Assembly: GCF_007680605.1 (NCBI RefSeq)
Contig: NZ_VEIO01000001.1
Location: 868,001 to 932,000 of the forward strand
Source: Paenibacillus xylanexedens
GTDB lineage: Bacteria; Bacillota; Bacilli; Paenibacillales; Paenibacillaceae
Direction: 5' to 3'
DNA length: 64,000 nucleotides
Each line of letters opens with the position of its first letter. Positions within the stretch are counted from its first letter, which is position 1. The notes beneath the pieces are model-generated. The model made no database searches and was not told the DNA's origin. It saw nothing but the letters and a program-made list of their open reading frames with translations. The position numbers and the translations under genes are program-made. Positions 54,071 through 62,943 of this stretch are shown piece by piece.

Positions 54071-57000
54071 GTGAATGTGTTATATCAGCGTTCTCCAAGA
54101 ATGACACCGGTTTTGAAGGAAGAAAGCCTCGAAATTCTCAGGCCGCCTGCAGAGCCGAACAAACCTACATTTTCCATGATTTCAATCGTGGTTCCCGTGA
54201 TGATGACGATGGTCAGCATCGGTTTCTATGTGTACATTAATATGACTGGCAAAATGAATAACAGCAATTATATGATGTTCCAGATGATGACGGTTATGAT
54301 GATGCTTACATCTTATACCATCCCGTTCTTTGTATATCTCAGTAATAAAAAATCATATCGCAAAAAGATCGAGGAACGTAAAGCGATGTATCTTGCACAG
54401 CTGGATAAACATCGTGAAGAATTGAAGGAAGCACAGGTGGAGCAAGTGAAGAGCCTGCATGAAATCCATGGTGATCCATCCGTCTGCCTGCAAATTGTCA
54501 AAAACCGAAACAGCTCGCTTTGGGAACGTTCCCCGGAAGATGACGATTTTTTACAGGTACGTATCGGTACAGGGGAGATTCCGTTTCGGATCAAACTTCA
54601 GGTACCGCGTATCGATGGATATGAAAAGGATGAGTTGATTGAGGCCGCTCATGGACTCGCTGCGGAATTCCAGACCGTGCCTGATGCCACGATAACCCTG
54701 CCTCTATTCGAATCCAAGGTGATGGGGCTAGTGGGTGAACGGGAAGAAGTGATGGCTTCGTTACGTGTTATCGTCTCACAACTTACGGTAAGGCACTCAC
54801 CGGATGAACTGAAACTTGCCGCATTTTATGAAGAAAAGGATACCAAGGAGTGGGAATGGCTCCGCTGGTTGCCTCATATTTGGGATGAGGATCAGGGACA
54901 GCGATATATGGCCGACAGGCACAGCAGTGCGCATCAATTGGCGGACAGCTTGTTTTCCGTGTTGAACCGCCGCCGTAATAACAAGGAAGATCGCTACAAA
55001 AAAGCGGTGCAAACTCCTTGTTACGTTATTATTTTGTCGGATACGCAACTGATCGAAGAAGAACCTTTACTTCCATTACTGCTGGAGGCTGCGCAAGAGA
55101 TTGATGTATGCACGATTGTGCTGGCGAACCGCAAACAATCCCTGCCTATGCACTGTCAGTTAATTATGGAAGCTTCCAAAGGCAAAGGAGTGTACATCAA
55201 AAAGACGGAAGATGCCGATGTCATCTCGCAGACATATAAACCGGATGTGATCTCCAAGGAGACGGCAGAGGCGTTATCCCGTTACATGTCACCGATTCGC
55301 CTGAAGCGTTCCTCCGCTTCGGAGATCCCGCAAGTGTTGCCACTATTCGATATGCTCAGCACTTCACGTGTGGAGGATCTGGATGTTGTCTCCCGCTGGG
55401 GGCAAACCAGATATCCTGACACACTGCCTGTACCTATGGGGGTAAGAGCTGGTGGTAAAAAAATAGCTATTAATCTGCACGATAAAATCGAGCGGCAAGG
55501 GCATGGTCCCCATGGTTTGATTGCGGGTACAACCGGCTCAGGTAAGAGTGAGGTTATTCAGTCTATTGTTGCTTCACTGGCAGCCGAGTTCCATCCACAT
55601 GATCTGGCGTTCATGCTGATCGACTATAAGGGCGGAGGCATGTCTAATACCTTTGTCGATCTCCCGCATGTTGTAGGTACCATTACGAATCTGGATGGCA
55701 ATCTCATTGAACGTGCCAATGTTTCTCTTCGGGCTGAACTGGTGAGAAGACAGAAGATTTTAAATGATGCGGGGAACCTGCAACATATTGATGAGTACTA
55801 TAAGATTTTGCGTTCAAGACATGAACAACCATTGCCGCATCTTGTGATTATCATAGATGAGTTTGCTCAACTGAAACGTGACCAGCCGGAATTTATGGAT
55901 GAGTTGATCAGTATTGCCGCGATCGGCCGGACGCTGGGGGTTCACTTAATTCTCGCAACCCAAAAACCCGCGGGAGTCGTGGATGATAAAATTTGGAGTA
56001 ACTCGCGTTTCCGTATCTGTCTTCGTGTTCAGAGCGAGGGAGACAGCAGAGATATGATAAAAATTCCGAATGCTGCCTGGATTACGAAGCCTGGCCGAGG
56101 TTATTTTCAGGTCGGCAGTGACGAAGTCTTTGAAGAAATGCAGTTTGCCTGGAGCGGCGCACCTTATAATCAGCAGGAGGATTCAACGACGGTACTGCCT
56201 GTAATGGAAGTACGCCTGAATGGCAAACGTGAACCACTGCTGACGGGAGAGCGAAGAGCTGTTCTCAAGGGAGAGGATGTGCCGAAACAGCTACAAGTGT
56301 TTATTGATTATGTGGCAAAGGCTGCTACAGAAGCCGGCATAGAGCGTTTGCCTGGACCTTGGTTGCCTCCGCTTCCAGAAATATTGGAACTGGACGGCCT
56401 GTACGACTGGAAGCAGAAGGAGAAAAGAGAATCTCTGCTTGATGACGGGGCTAACGGTCTCAAACCTTTGGTTGGTATGCTGGATGATCTTCCGAATCAG
56501 CGTCAGTTGCCACTTGCATTGCCTATGGATCAGGGGCATCTTGTCGTATATGGCATGCCTGGACTTGGTAAAACGACTTTTGTTCAAACGTTATTAATGT
56601 CTCTTGCCCGTACGGAGCGCACAGAGCCGTGGAACGGATACATTATTGATATGGGACGTATGATGAAAGACTTTGCTAAGCTTCCTCAGATCGGTGGCGT
56701 GATGATGGCCGAAGAGGAAGACCGGATCAAGCGCTTGTTCCGTTATATTCTGAAAATCTCGGCGCAGCGCAAAGATATGATCTCGGAGGCCGGGGTTAAA
56801 ACGATTTCGGCTTATCGTCGTACGGCTCATGCTACAGTTCCACAGATTGTTGTGGTTATTGACGGATATATGTCTTTCCGTAATGCTTACCCCGATGAGA
56901 ATGAATCGCTCGAGACCATTTTGCGTGAAGGCGGAAGTTTAGGTATTACCTTTGTGCTGACCGCCAATCGGGTAACCGATATTTTCGAAAAATTCAGAAG

Positions 57001-58075
57001 TAATATTCAAAATGCTGTTTCATTTGAGCTCTCTGATCCAAGTGATTACTATTATGCTGTGGGGCGGCCTTCCAAGGCGCCAAGCCAGCTACCTCCTGGC
57101 CGAGGTCTCGTGAAGGGACAAGTCCCTCCGCTAATGTTCCAGGCTGCTCTGCCATCTTCAGGAGCGGACGAGGGTGAACGATCGGCCGCTTTACGGAGGG
57201 CAATTACAGAGATTCGTCAAGGTTGGACGGGTGAGGAAACGCCACAAATTGCGCCACTACCGGAAGAGATCAAGCTTAAAGATTTGCTTGTTCGTACAGG
57301 CTCCTTCGGCAAAGTAGGGGGAACTTCAACGGTAAATGTACCTGTGGGTCTGCTCACGGATGATTTGGAGCCGTTTGAACTTAACCTGCGTGAAGGGCCG
57401 CACTTTATGGTGACCAGTCCAATGGAAGGTGGTAAAACGACTTTCTTGCAAACCTGGATGTTGTCACTGGCCTACCATGCTTCACCTGAGGATGTGCAAA
57501 TATACACGGTAGATATGAGGTATGGGTCAGGTGGATTAGGTGAAATCAGCAGTTTGCCCCATGTCCGTGGACACGTATCGAGGGAAGAATTGCTTGCGCC
57601 TGTCATTCAGGAGTTGTACGATGAAGTTCTAAAACGTGGTGAAATTACCGGAGGACCCGATATCGTACTTGTCGTGGATGATGCGGACACCTTGTCCAAA
57701 CAGCTCACCGATTTTAATATCAAAGATCAGCTCGGTGTGATTGTTCGTCAGGGCAGAGACAGAGGCATTCATGTGATTCTCTCAGGCGTTCCGGCGGATT
57801 TTCCAACGTTCGGTTCGGATTGGGTAAGTGATGTAAAAGCATCCCAAAGCGGATTGCTGTTCGGGACTTTGGACCCTAATGATCTCTCGTTCTTCCGTAT
57901 ACCTTATTCGGAATCCGGGGGTACCGCAGGTGGGCTGAAGGTACTGCCACCAGGTCAAGGTTATTATATAAAACGCAAATATTCCAGGGTTAAAGGTGCA
58001 ATTCCATGCGATAACAGCTGGAAAATGAATAATTGGATTTCAGAAATTCGTGACCGATGGCATGTTGTAGTTTGA
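54071..58075 (+). CDS. essC: type VII secretion ATPase EssC/YukB, without FHA domains
   Basis: 1334 residues. Hexameric FtsK/SpoIIIE-type motor of ESX secretion. Two Met-rich membrane helices (about 36-56 and 68-90) are followed by three ATPase domains: D1 with Walker A GTTGSGKS near 485 and Walker B VIIIDEFAQL; D2 with GMPGLGKTT near 827; D3 with a degenerate SPMEGGKTT near 1115. Canonical EssC/YukB has two N-terminal FHA domains before the helices; here only about 35 residues precede them, so the FHA part is missing, and the length fits that loss. GTG 54071 after AAAAGGAGG. Confidence 0.94.
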   Translation: MNVLYQRSPRMTPVLKEESLEILRPPAEPNKPTFSMISIVVPVMMTMVSIGFYVYINMTGKMNNSNYMMFQMMTVMMMLTSYTIPFFVYLSNKKSYRKKIEERKAMYLAQLDKHREELKEAQVEQVKSLHEIHGDPSVCLQIVKNRNSSLWERSPEDDDFLQVRIGTGEIPFRIKLQVPRIDGYEKDELIEAAHGLAAEFQTVPDATITLPLFESKVMGLVGEREEVMASLRVIVSQLTVRHSPDELKLAAFYEEKDTKEWEWLRWLPHIWDEDQGQRYMADRHSSAHQLADSLFSVLNRRRNNKEDRYKKAVQTPCYVIILSDTQLIEEEPLLPLLLEAAQEIDVCTIVLANRKQSLPMHCQLIMEASKGKGVYIKKTEDADVISQTYKPDVISKETAEALSRYMSPIRLKRSSASEIPQVLPLFDMLSTSRVEDLDVVSRWGQTRYPDTLPVPMGVRAGGKKIAINLHDKIERQGHGPHGLIAGTTGSGKSEVIQSIVASLAAEFHPHDLAFMLIDYKGGGMSNTFVDLPHVVGTITNLDGNLIERANVSLRAELVRRQKILNDAGNLQHIDEYYKILRSRHEQPLPHLVIIIDEFAQLKRDQPEFMDELISIAAIGRTLGVHLILATQKPAGVVDDKIWSNSRFRICLRVQSEGDSRDMIKIPNAAWITKPGRGYFQVGSDEVFEEMQFAWSGAPYNQQEDSTTVLPVMEVRLNGKREPLLTGERRAVLKGEDVPKQLQVFIDYVAKAATEAGIERLPGPWLPPLPEILELDGLYDWKQKEKRESLLDDGANGLKPLVGMLDDLPNQRQLPLALPMDQGHLVVYGMPGLGKTTFVQTLLMSLARTERTEPWNGYIIDMGRMMKDFAKLPQIGGVMMAEEEDRIKRLFRYILKISAQRKDMISEAGVKTISAYRRTAHATVPQIVVVIDGYMSFRNAYPDENESLETILREGGSLGITFVLTANRVTDIFEKFRSNIQNAVSFELSDPSDYYYAVGRPSKAPSQLPPGRGLVKGQVPPLMFQAALPSSGADEGERSAALRRAITEIRQGWTGEETPQIAPLPEEIKLKDLLVRTGSFGKVGGTSTVNVPVGLLTDDLEPFELNLREGPHFMVTSPMEGGKTTFLQTWMLSLAYHASPEDVQIYTVDMRYGSGGLGEISSLPHVRGHVSREELLAPVIQELYDEVLKRGEITGGPDIVLVVDDADTLSKQLTDFNIKDQLGVIVRQGRDRGIHVILSGVPADFPTFGSDWVSDVKASQSGLLFGTLDPNDLSFFRIPYSESGGTAGGLKVLPPGQGYYIKRKYSRVKGAIPCDNSWKMNNWISEIRDRWHVVV

Positions 58076-58091
58076 GGGGAGGTGGCTCATA

Positions 58092-58922
58092 ATGTTGACG
58101 GTTCATGATTCTAAGCAAAAGGTAGTCACGCTGCAGATTAAGGAACTATTTTTCCTAGCTGGTATTCTCGGTTCAGATCGATTGCTCGGCGTGGAAGACC
58201 CTTTCCGAGGTTATATGGCAGAAGATATTGCCATGGAATGGGAGCGTGTCAAAACCTCTTTGCTAGACAAAGGCTACTTGATTCAGGATCAAGATACCAA
58301 TGAGCTGATCATGACACCAACCGTTTTTTCAAGAGTAGCCATAGCCGGATTATCCGACAGAGCATGCTGGCTTCGCTATACGATTGACGGGAAATCGCAG
58401 GAGAGTTATATACACTGCACGGATGAACGGGTCGTTGAAGTAGCCCGCGCTACGGATGTCCCCGATTCGTTCCGTCTAAGTGACTTGGGAAATGTTCGTG
58501 AAGCCATTGATGTTCTGATTGAACGGATGAAGTGGAGCGGCCATTCTCCAGTGGATAAACCGGCACTGATGTGTTCCAAGAAAAAGTTTTATGATGTCAT
58601 GAACGGCTTGAAGGGGTATGAAGTACAAACCGTTGCTGATGAGCTCTCGCAGGAAACGAATGATCCTGAAGGTTCACTGGCATTAGCACGGTGTCTGGTA
58701 GGCAAGCAATCTGATGGAGAGCTCAGATTGCTTGTATGGGGACAGGAGGGCTGGCAGTCACAATCGGCGGCATTTACCGCGAGTGCAGCCTCCAACTGGT
58801 TATTCCGTATGAGCACGGCGGCTTCGGATGACTGGCTCGTTGCAGCGCTCACAACAAAAGAACAGTTTCACGAAATGCTGCTGGACTGGCTTAAACAGCC
58901 TGCAGGGGAAGAGGAAAGGTGA
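58092..58922 (+). CDS. uncharacterised type VII locus protein, EspG-like size and position
   Basis: 276 residues, soluble, mixed alpha/beta, no catalytic motif. It starts 17 bases after essC with GGAGGTGGC as ribosome site and ends seven bases before the WXG-like gene, so it is part of the operon. In actinobacterial ESX systems a protein of this size, EspG, is the chaperone for secreted PE/PPE proteins. Resemblance here is limited to length, place and a loose pattern (early helix with LAGILGSDRLLG, then WERVKTSLLDKGYL); no homology can be claimed without a structural search. Confidence 0.85.
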   Translation: MLTVHDSKQKVVTLQIKELFFLAGILGSDRLLGVEDPFRGYMAEDIAMEWERVKTSLLDKGYLIQDQDTNELIMTPTVFSRVAIAGLSDRACWLRYTIDGKSQESYIHCTDERVVEVARATDVPDSFRLSDLGNVREAIDVLIERMKWSGHSPVDKPALMCSKKKFYDVMNGLKGYEVQTVADELSQETNDPEGSLALARCLVGKQSDGELRLLVWGQEGWQSQSAAFTASAASNWLFRMSTAASDDWLVAALTTKEQFHEMLLDWLKQPAGEEER

Positions 58923-58928
58923 TGGTAA

Positions 58929-59477
58929 ATGCGCATTCGTGTGGAACCGGATGTGCTTCGGGCACTGAGCAGGCAGATTCAGTATGCAGCGGAGCAAATA
59001 CAGCAAAAAATGACAGTGTTGGATCAGGCGATACATTCCCTGGATTGGGATATCGAGTCCCGTGCAGCGGTGATGAGCGAATGGAATCGTAGTAAACGGC
59101 TGGGAGAGGAAGCCCTTCGTCGTTTGATGGACTTAAGTGTACAGCTTGGGCGCAAGGCATTGTTATTTCAACAAGCAGACATGGAATATCGTTCCGTGCT
59201 GAGTCATGTCAATGTGGCCTATGGCAATGCGGTCAATATGCTGAATGTTCTTCAGAGTAGCCGCAGTGGCGATATCCTGCCTGCACATGCTGCTGATGTA
59301 GCTGTTGTATCCGACCCGCTTTCCGCTATGGCGGCTGTGTACCGGATACAGGATAGTGCTCCACCTGATGGTTCTCCGGCGACCCTTGTTCAGGCTACAC
59401 AGCCTGAGCCTGTTGCATGGAGATTCAGAGACCCCTCTTTTCGAGAAAGAAGAGGAACTGAACCTGTAGTTTCATAG
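58929..59477 (+). CDS. atypical WXG100-like protein with C-terminal extension
   Basis: 182 residues. The first 100 form two helices around a loop that reads SLDWDIES, where Trp40-Asp-Ile42 stands in place of Trp-x-Gly. That is the ESAT-6 layout with a degenerate turn. The last 70 residues (about 115-182) are Pro/Ala-rich and end in RERRGTEPVVS; they may be flexible or bind the secretion ATPase. Start ATG 58929, ribosome site GGAAAGGTGATGG. Likely a substrate or structural partner of EsxA. Confidence 0.72.
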   Translation: MRIRVEPDVLRALSRQIQYAAEQIQQKMTVLDQAIHSLDWDIESRAAVMSEWNRSKRLGEEALRRLMDLSVQLGRKALLFQQADMEYRSVLSHVNVAYGNAVNMLNVLQSSRSGDILPAHAADVAVVSDPLSAMAAVYRIQDSAPPDGSPATLVQATQPEPVAWRFRDPSFRERRGTEPVVS

Positions 59478-59585
59478 CGGCCTAATTAATATAGTACAAC
59501 TGCACGTTAAATAAATTGTAAATAGTCTGTTAGTTGAAGTTTCATATGCTAAAAATGGGGTAAATAGGATTAGGTCCTTCGGCTT

Positions 59586-59614
59586 TTGTCCGAATGATCC
59601 TTGTATAGTACAAT
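59586..59614 (+). promoter_or_regulatory. sigma-A promoter of esxA
   Basis: TTGTCC (59586-59591), 17-base spacer, TACAAT (59609-59614), 45 bases before the start. Confidence 0.65.
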
Positions 59615-59659
59615 TTGAACAAACAAATTTAATTGCACACATCAAGGAGGAATTTAACA

Positions 59660-59935
59660 ATGGCAGGACGTATTTTAGTTACCCCAGAACAACTGGATCA
59701 GGTTTCGAACCAATTCAAACAAAGTGGAGAACAAAGTCAACAAATCGTATCTTCATTGACTCAATCCATCACAAGCATGGAAGGACAATGGGAAGGTATG
59801 ACGAAGCAACGTTTCTTCCAAGAGTTCCAGGAAGCTAGCAAACAAATGCAATCCTTCGTTCAAACGTTGAATAGCATTAGTGTAGAACTTTCAGCAATCG
59901 CGACTAAATTCCGCACAGCAGACCAATCTCGTTAA
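59660..59935 (+). CDS. esxA: WXG100 family secreted protein EsxA
   Basis: 91 residues, normal for the family. Helix-turn-helix with the Trp44-Glu-Gly46 turn; the C-terminal secretion motif is present as Phe84-x-x-x-Asp88 (FRTAD), with Phe in place of the usual Tyr. Dimers of this protein leave through EssC. ATG 59660 has AAGGAGG seven bases ahead. It has its own promoter and terminator, which suits the high level needed for a secreted partner. Confidence 0.94.
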   Translation: MAGRILVTPEQLDQVSNQFKQSGEQSQQIVSSLTQSITSMEGQWEGMTKQRFFQEFQEASKQMQSFVQTLNSISVELSAIATKFRTADQSR

Positions 59936-60020
59936 TCTGCTCCTACATAGGTCCAGACGATTTGATAATTTGCATCGTCCTGGCCATATGCGGGCATCGA
60001 GTTAAAGATTGCAAGATTAC

Positions 60021-60055
60021 GGCAAAAACCGGGTGGATTACACCCGGTTTTTGCC
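60021..60055 (+). terminator. terminator after esxA
   Basis: GGCAAAAACCGGGTG and CACCCGGTTTTTGCC are perfect complements (15 bp) around GATTA. The T run is part of the stem. Confidence 0.8.
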
Positions 60056-60091
60056 GCAACTATGACACAAAAAACAGAGAGAGGGATGAGC

Positions 60092-62146
60092 ATGTCTTTT
60101 CAACCGAATCCCGGCGATGAAGTGGTGATTAATGATATCGCCTATACGATTGGTCAGCATCCGGCTGCGCCGGGGCTTGCTTATGCCCAAGCGGGAAGGC
60201 AAGGAATAGTGTATCAATTGATTCCCCGCACGGGTACCATTCATGGGGCGAAAGCACTAAAAGTATTTTTTCCAAAATTCCGTATCCCGGCTATGGTCTA
60301 TCAGTCCGAGCATATGGAGCCATATAGTGAACTGCCAGGCTTGCGGGTATGCAAGCGTGAAGTGCTCACTCCGGAAAGAAACGGAGCGCTTATTGGAGAA
60401 CATCCCGATCTGTTATATGCAGTACTGATGCCATGGGTACAGGGTCTGACCTGGTTCGATGTGATCAGTGATCAAAAGCAGCTGACAGCGGAGGAAAGTC
60501 TGCAGCTGGCTAGAGCACTTGCAGGTACAGGTTCTGCAATGGAGCAACGTGGACTCGCACATTGTGATATGTCTGCTCCTAATGTAATGATTCCGTTTTT
60601 TTCCGAAGTGCAGAACTCGGCCATGACTTCTGCAGTTGAACTGGTTGATGTGGAGCAGATGTACGGCTCTAAGATGGATCGACCAGATGCGTTGCTTGCT
60701 GGTTCACCTGGTTACGCAGCCCATCGAACGGTGCACAGCGGCTTGTGGAGTTCTTATGCTGATCGATTTGCCGGAGCTGTTATTATCGCCGAGATGTTAT
60801 GCTGGTCTGACCCTGCCATCGTAGAGAAAGCTTGGGGAGAGAGTTATTTCGACCAACACGAGATGCAGACTTCGAGTGAGCGTTATTTTGCGATGCGCGG
60901 TTCCCTTGAGAATCGCTGGGGCTCCAAATTATCAGATCTGTTTATCCGGGCATGGGAAAGTCATGATCTGAGCAGTTGTCCAACGTTTGGGGAATGGTAC
61001 ATTGCCCTTGCGTCTGTAGACACCCGGCAGGCTGAGGCCTTTCTGGCTGCTCTGGAAGCGCCGCAAGAGGATGTAACAGGATCTTCAGAAACTGATGTGG
61101 TTGCGAGGCCAAAAGACTATGAAACATCAACGAGTGTGAAACAAGATGCGGAAGCTGGCAATACATCGAATTCAAAACAATCTCCGGACCAGGAGGCCGT
61201 TGTGAACCGGCTGTTTTTACAAGCGAGAGCGCTGGAGGATGAAGACAAACCAGCGGCGGCACTTGAGGTTTATCGTTCACTGTATCACTTCATTCCGGAT
61301 AACAGTGCAATGCAGCTGGAAGTAGAGGCTGCGATCAAGGAACTGGATGCCAAAATCAACTCAAACACGGAGAACGCTGAGCCGGTAGTGATTCCATTCT
61401 ACCGTTCCAGAAAATTCATGATCTCCTCGGCAGTGCTCATTGTACTGCTTGCCGGGGGTGTACCCACAGTTAAAATCCTTGCCGATCAGGCTGAGGTTAA
61501 ACAGCAGGAGGCTGCTCGTATAGCCGCGGCAAAAGCAGCAGAAGATGCGGAAGCCGATAGGCTCAAACAGGCAGAAGCCGAAAAGCAAAAAGCTGCAGAA
61601 GCGGCAAAGCAGGAAGCTGCTGCAAAGAAAAAGCTTGCTGAGGCTAAACAAAAGGAAGCGGAAACGAAGAAACAAGAGGAAGAACGAAAAGCCTTGCAGG
61701 CTAAATACGACAAGCAGGCTAAATATGAAGCTTATCTGGCGAAGCAGGAGCAACAGAAAAAAGAAGCAGCACGTAAAGCACTGCAAGCAAAATATGACCA
61801 GCAAGCGAAATATGAAGCTTATATAGCGTGGAAAAAAGAAAATGACGCCAGAATTGCAAAAGAGAAGGCTGCTGCCGAAGCCAAACGCAAGCAAGAGTTG
61901 GCGCAGAAAGAAGCTCTTAAGAAAGAACGTGCTCAAAACGTCGTTACTCTGATTGCAAGCTATAACAAGGCATACAATGCGCAAAAAGGCAGAAAAACAG
62001 ATAATGCACTTGCCTATGCGCGTGATTTCAAAAACCTATATAATACGGATGCTTCGTATTTTAAAGGGGTAGGGAAAGTGGCGGCACGGATGAGTGCGAT
62101 CAACAAATTTTTGAGTAATTCCAAGTACTCACTACCGGACTTATAA
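60092..62146 (+). CDS. membrane-anchored Ser/Thr protein kinase-like protein
   Basis: 684 residues. N-terminal kinase-like domain (about 10-320): beta-3 Lys57 in ALKVFF, catalytic loop HCDMSAPN (Asp159, Asn164), DFG-like Asp186 in LVDVEQMYG, then AGSPGYAAHRT. These residues argue for real activity. One membrane helix at about 442-464, then an external Lys/Glu/Ala/Gln-rich coiled coil with two near copies of KALQAKYDxQAKYEAY (about 540-590). ATG 60092 follows GAGAGAGGG; ATG 60062 and 60086 are in frame. The architecture (cytosolic kinase fold, one helix, external part) recalls EssB/YukC, whose kinase fold is inactive. Confidence 0.82.
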   Translation: MSFQPNPGDEVVINDIAYTIGQHPAAPGLAYAQAGRQGIVYQLIPRTGTIHGAKALKVFFPKFRIPAMVYQSEHMEPYSELPGLRVCKREVLTPERNGALIGEHPDLLYAVLMPWVQGLTWFDVISDQKQLTAEESLQLARALAGTGSAMEQRGLAHCDMSAPNVMIPFFSEVQNSAMTSAVELVDVEQMYGSKMDRPDALLAGSPGYAAHRTVHSGLWSSYADRFAGAVIIAEMLCWSDPAIVEKAWGESYFDQHEMQTSSERYFAMRGSLENRWGSKLSDLFIRAWESHDLSSCPTFGEWYIALASVDTRQAEAFLAALEAPQEDVTGSSETDVVARPKDYETSTSVKQDAEAGNTSNSKQSPDQEAVVNRLFLQARALEDEDKPAAALEVYRSLYHFIPDNSAMQLEVEAAIKELDAKINSNTENAEPVVIPFYRSRKFMISSAVLIVLLAGGVPTVKILADQAEVKQQEAARIAAAKAAEDAEADRLKQAEAEKQKAAEAAKQEAAAKKKLAEAKQKEAETKKQEEERKALQAKYDKQAKYEAYLAKQEQQKKEAARKALQAKYDQQAKYEAYIAWKKENDARIAKEKAAAEAKRKQELAQKEALKKERAQNVVTLIASYNKAYNAQKGRKTDNALAYARDFKNLYNTDASYFKGVGKVAARMSAINKFLSNSKYSLPDL

Positions 62147-62180
62147 ATTTATATTGAATAATAGAGGTGACACACTCTAG

Positions 62181-62933
62181 ATGAACTACACAATTCAAGC
62201 GTCACAACGTACGCCAGCACTTATTATTTATTTAATTGATATTAGCGCCTCCATGAATATGGTTCTGGATAATCGTCGCCGGATTGACATCGTTTATGAT
62301 GCTTTATCTTTGGCGATCCGGCAAATGGTATTTCGTTCAACCAAAGGAAATCGGTTGACGCCGCGTTACCGAATCGCTATTTTGGCCTACAGTGATGATG
62401 TATATGATGTATTAAACGGGATTAAAGGAATCGATGAGGTTGCGGCTGTAGGTTCGTTGCCTGATTTGACACCTAAACGTTTCTCGGACTCCGCAAAAGC
62501 ATTTTTGCAGGCAGAGAAAATTTTGCAAGCCGAATTACCTAATATGCAGGACTGCCCGGCTCCGCTCGTATGTCATATGACTGATGGAGTTGCTACCGGT
62601 GAAGACCCGGAGCCGATTGCCAAGCGTATTATGGGCATGAGTGTGCCGGATGGCAATGTTTTGGTTGAAAATATATTTATAAGTGATCATCTGCTGGAAG
62701 CTCCGATTGCAGAGCCTAGACGATGGAAAGGGATCTCTCCAGAGACGAACCTGCAAGACGAGCATGGAGAGAAGTTGCGTAATATGTCATCCGTGCTGCC
62801 TGAAAGCTATCGCGAAATGTTGGTGGAGGCAGATTATTTGCTGGCACCAGGCGCACTCATGATGTTGCCTGGCACTTGTGCAGAACTGGTATCCATTGGA
62901 TTCCAGATGTCTGCTGCAACACCTGTAAGATAG
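62181..62933 (+). CDS. von Willebrand factor A domain protein (TerY-like)
   Basis: 250 residues, almost all of it one vWA domain. The metal-binding MIDAS is complete: Asp20-x-Ser22-x-Ser24 in DISAS, then Thr60 or Thr97 region, and Thr134-Asp135 in CHMTDG. No signal peptide, so cytosolic. It is placed between the kinase (34 bases upstream) and the PP2C phosphatase (10 bases downstream), the same trio as the TerY-P triads described in tellurite/stress operons. ATG 62181 after AGAGGTGAC. Confidence 0.85.
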   Translation: MNYTIQASQRTPALIIYLIDISASMNMVLDNRRRIDIVYDALSLAIRQMVFRSTKGNRLTPRYRIAILAYSDDVYDVLNGIKGIDEVAAVGSLPDLTPKRFSDSAKAFLQAEKILQAELPNMQDCPAPLVCHMTDGVATGEDPEPIAKRIMGMSVPDGNVLVENIFISDHLLEAPIAEPRRWKGISPETNLQDEHGEKLRNMSSVLPESYREMLVEADYLLAPGALMMLPGTCAELVSIGFQMSAATPVR

Positions 62934-62943
62934 GAGGGGAATC

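Noticed and set aside
61361..61984. 207-codon minus-strand ORF rich in Leu/Phe/Ser opposite the kinase gene
   Set aside because: It mirrors the Lys/Glu/Ala coiled coil on the + strand; the apparent membrane protein is a composition artefact.
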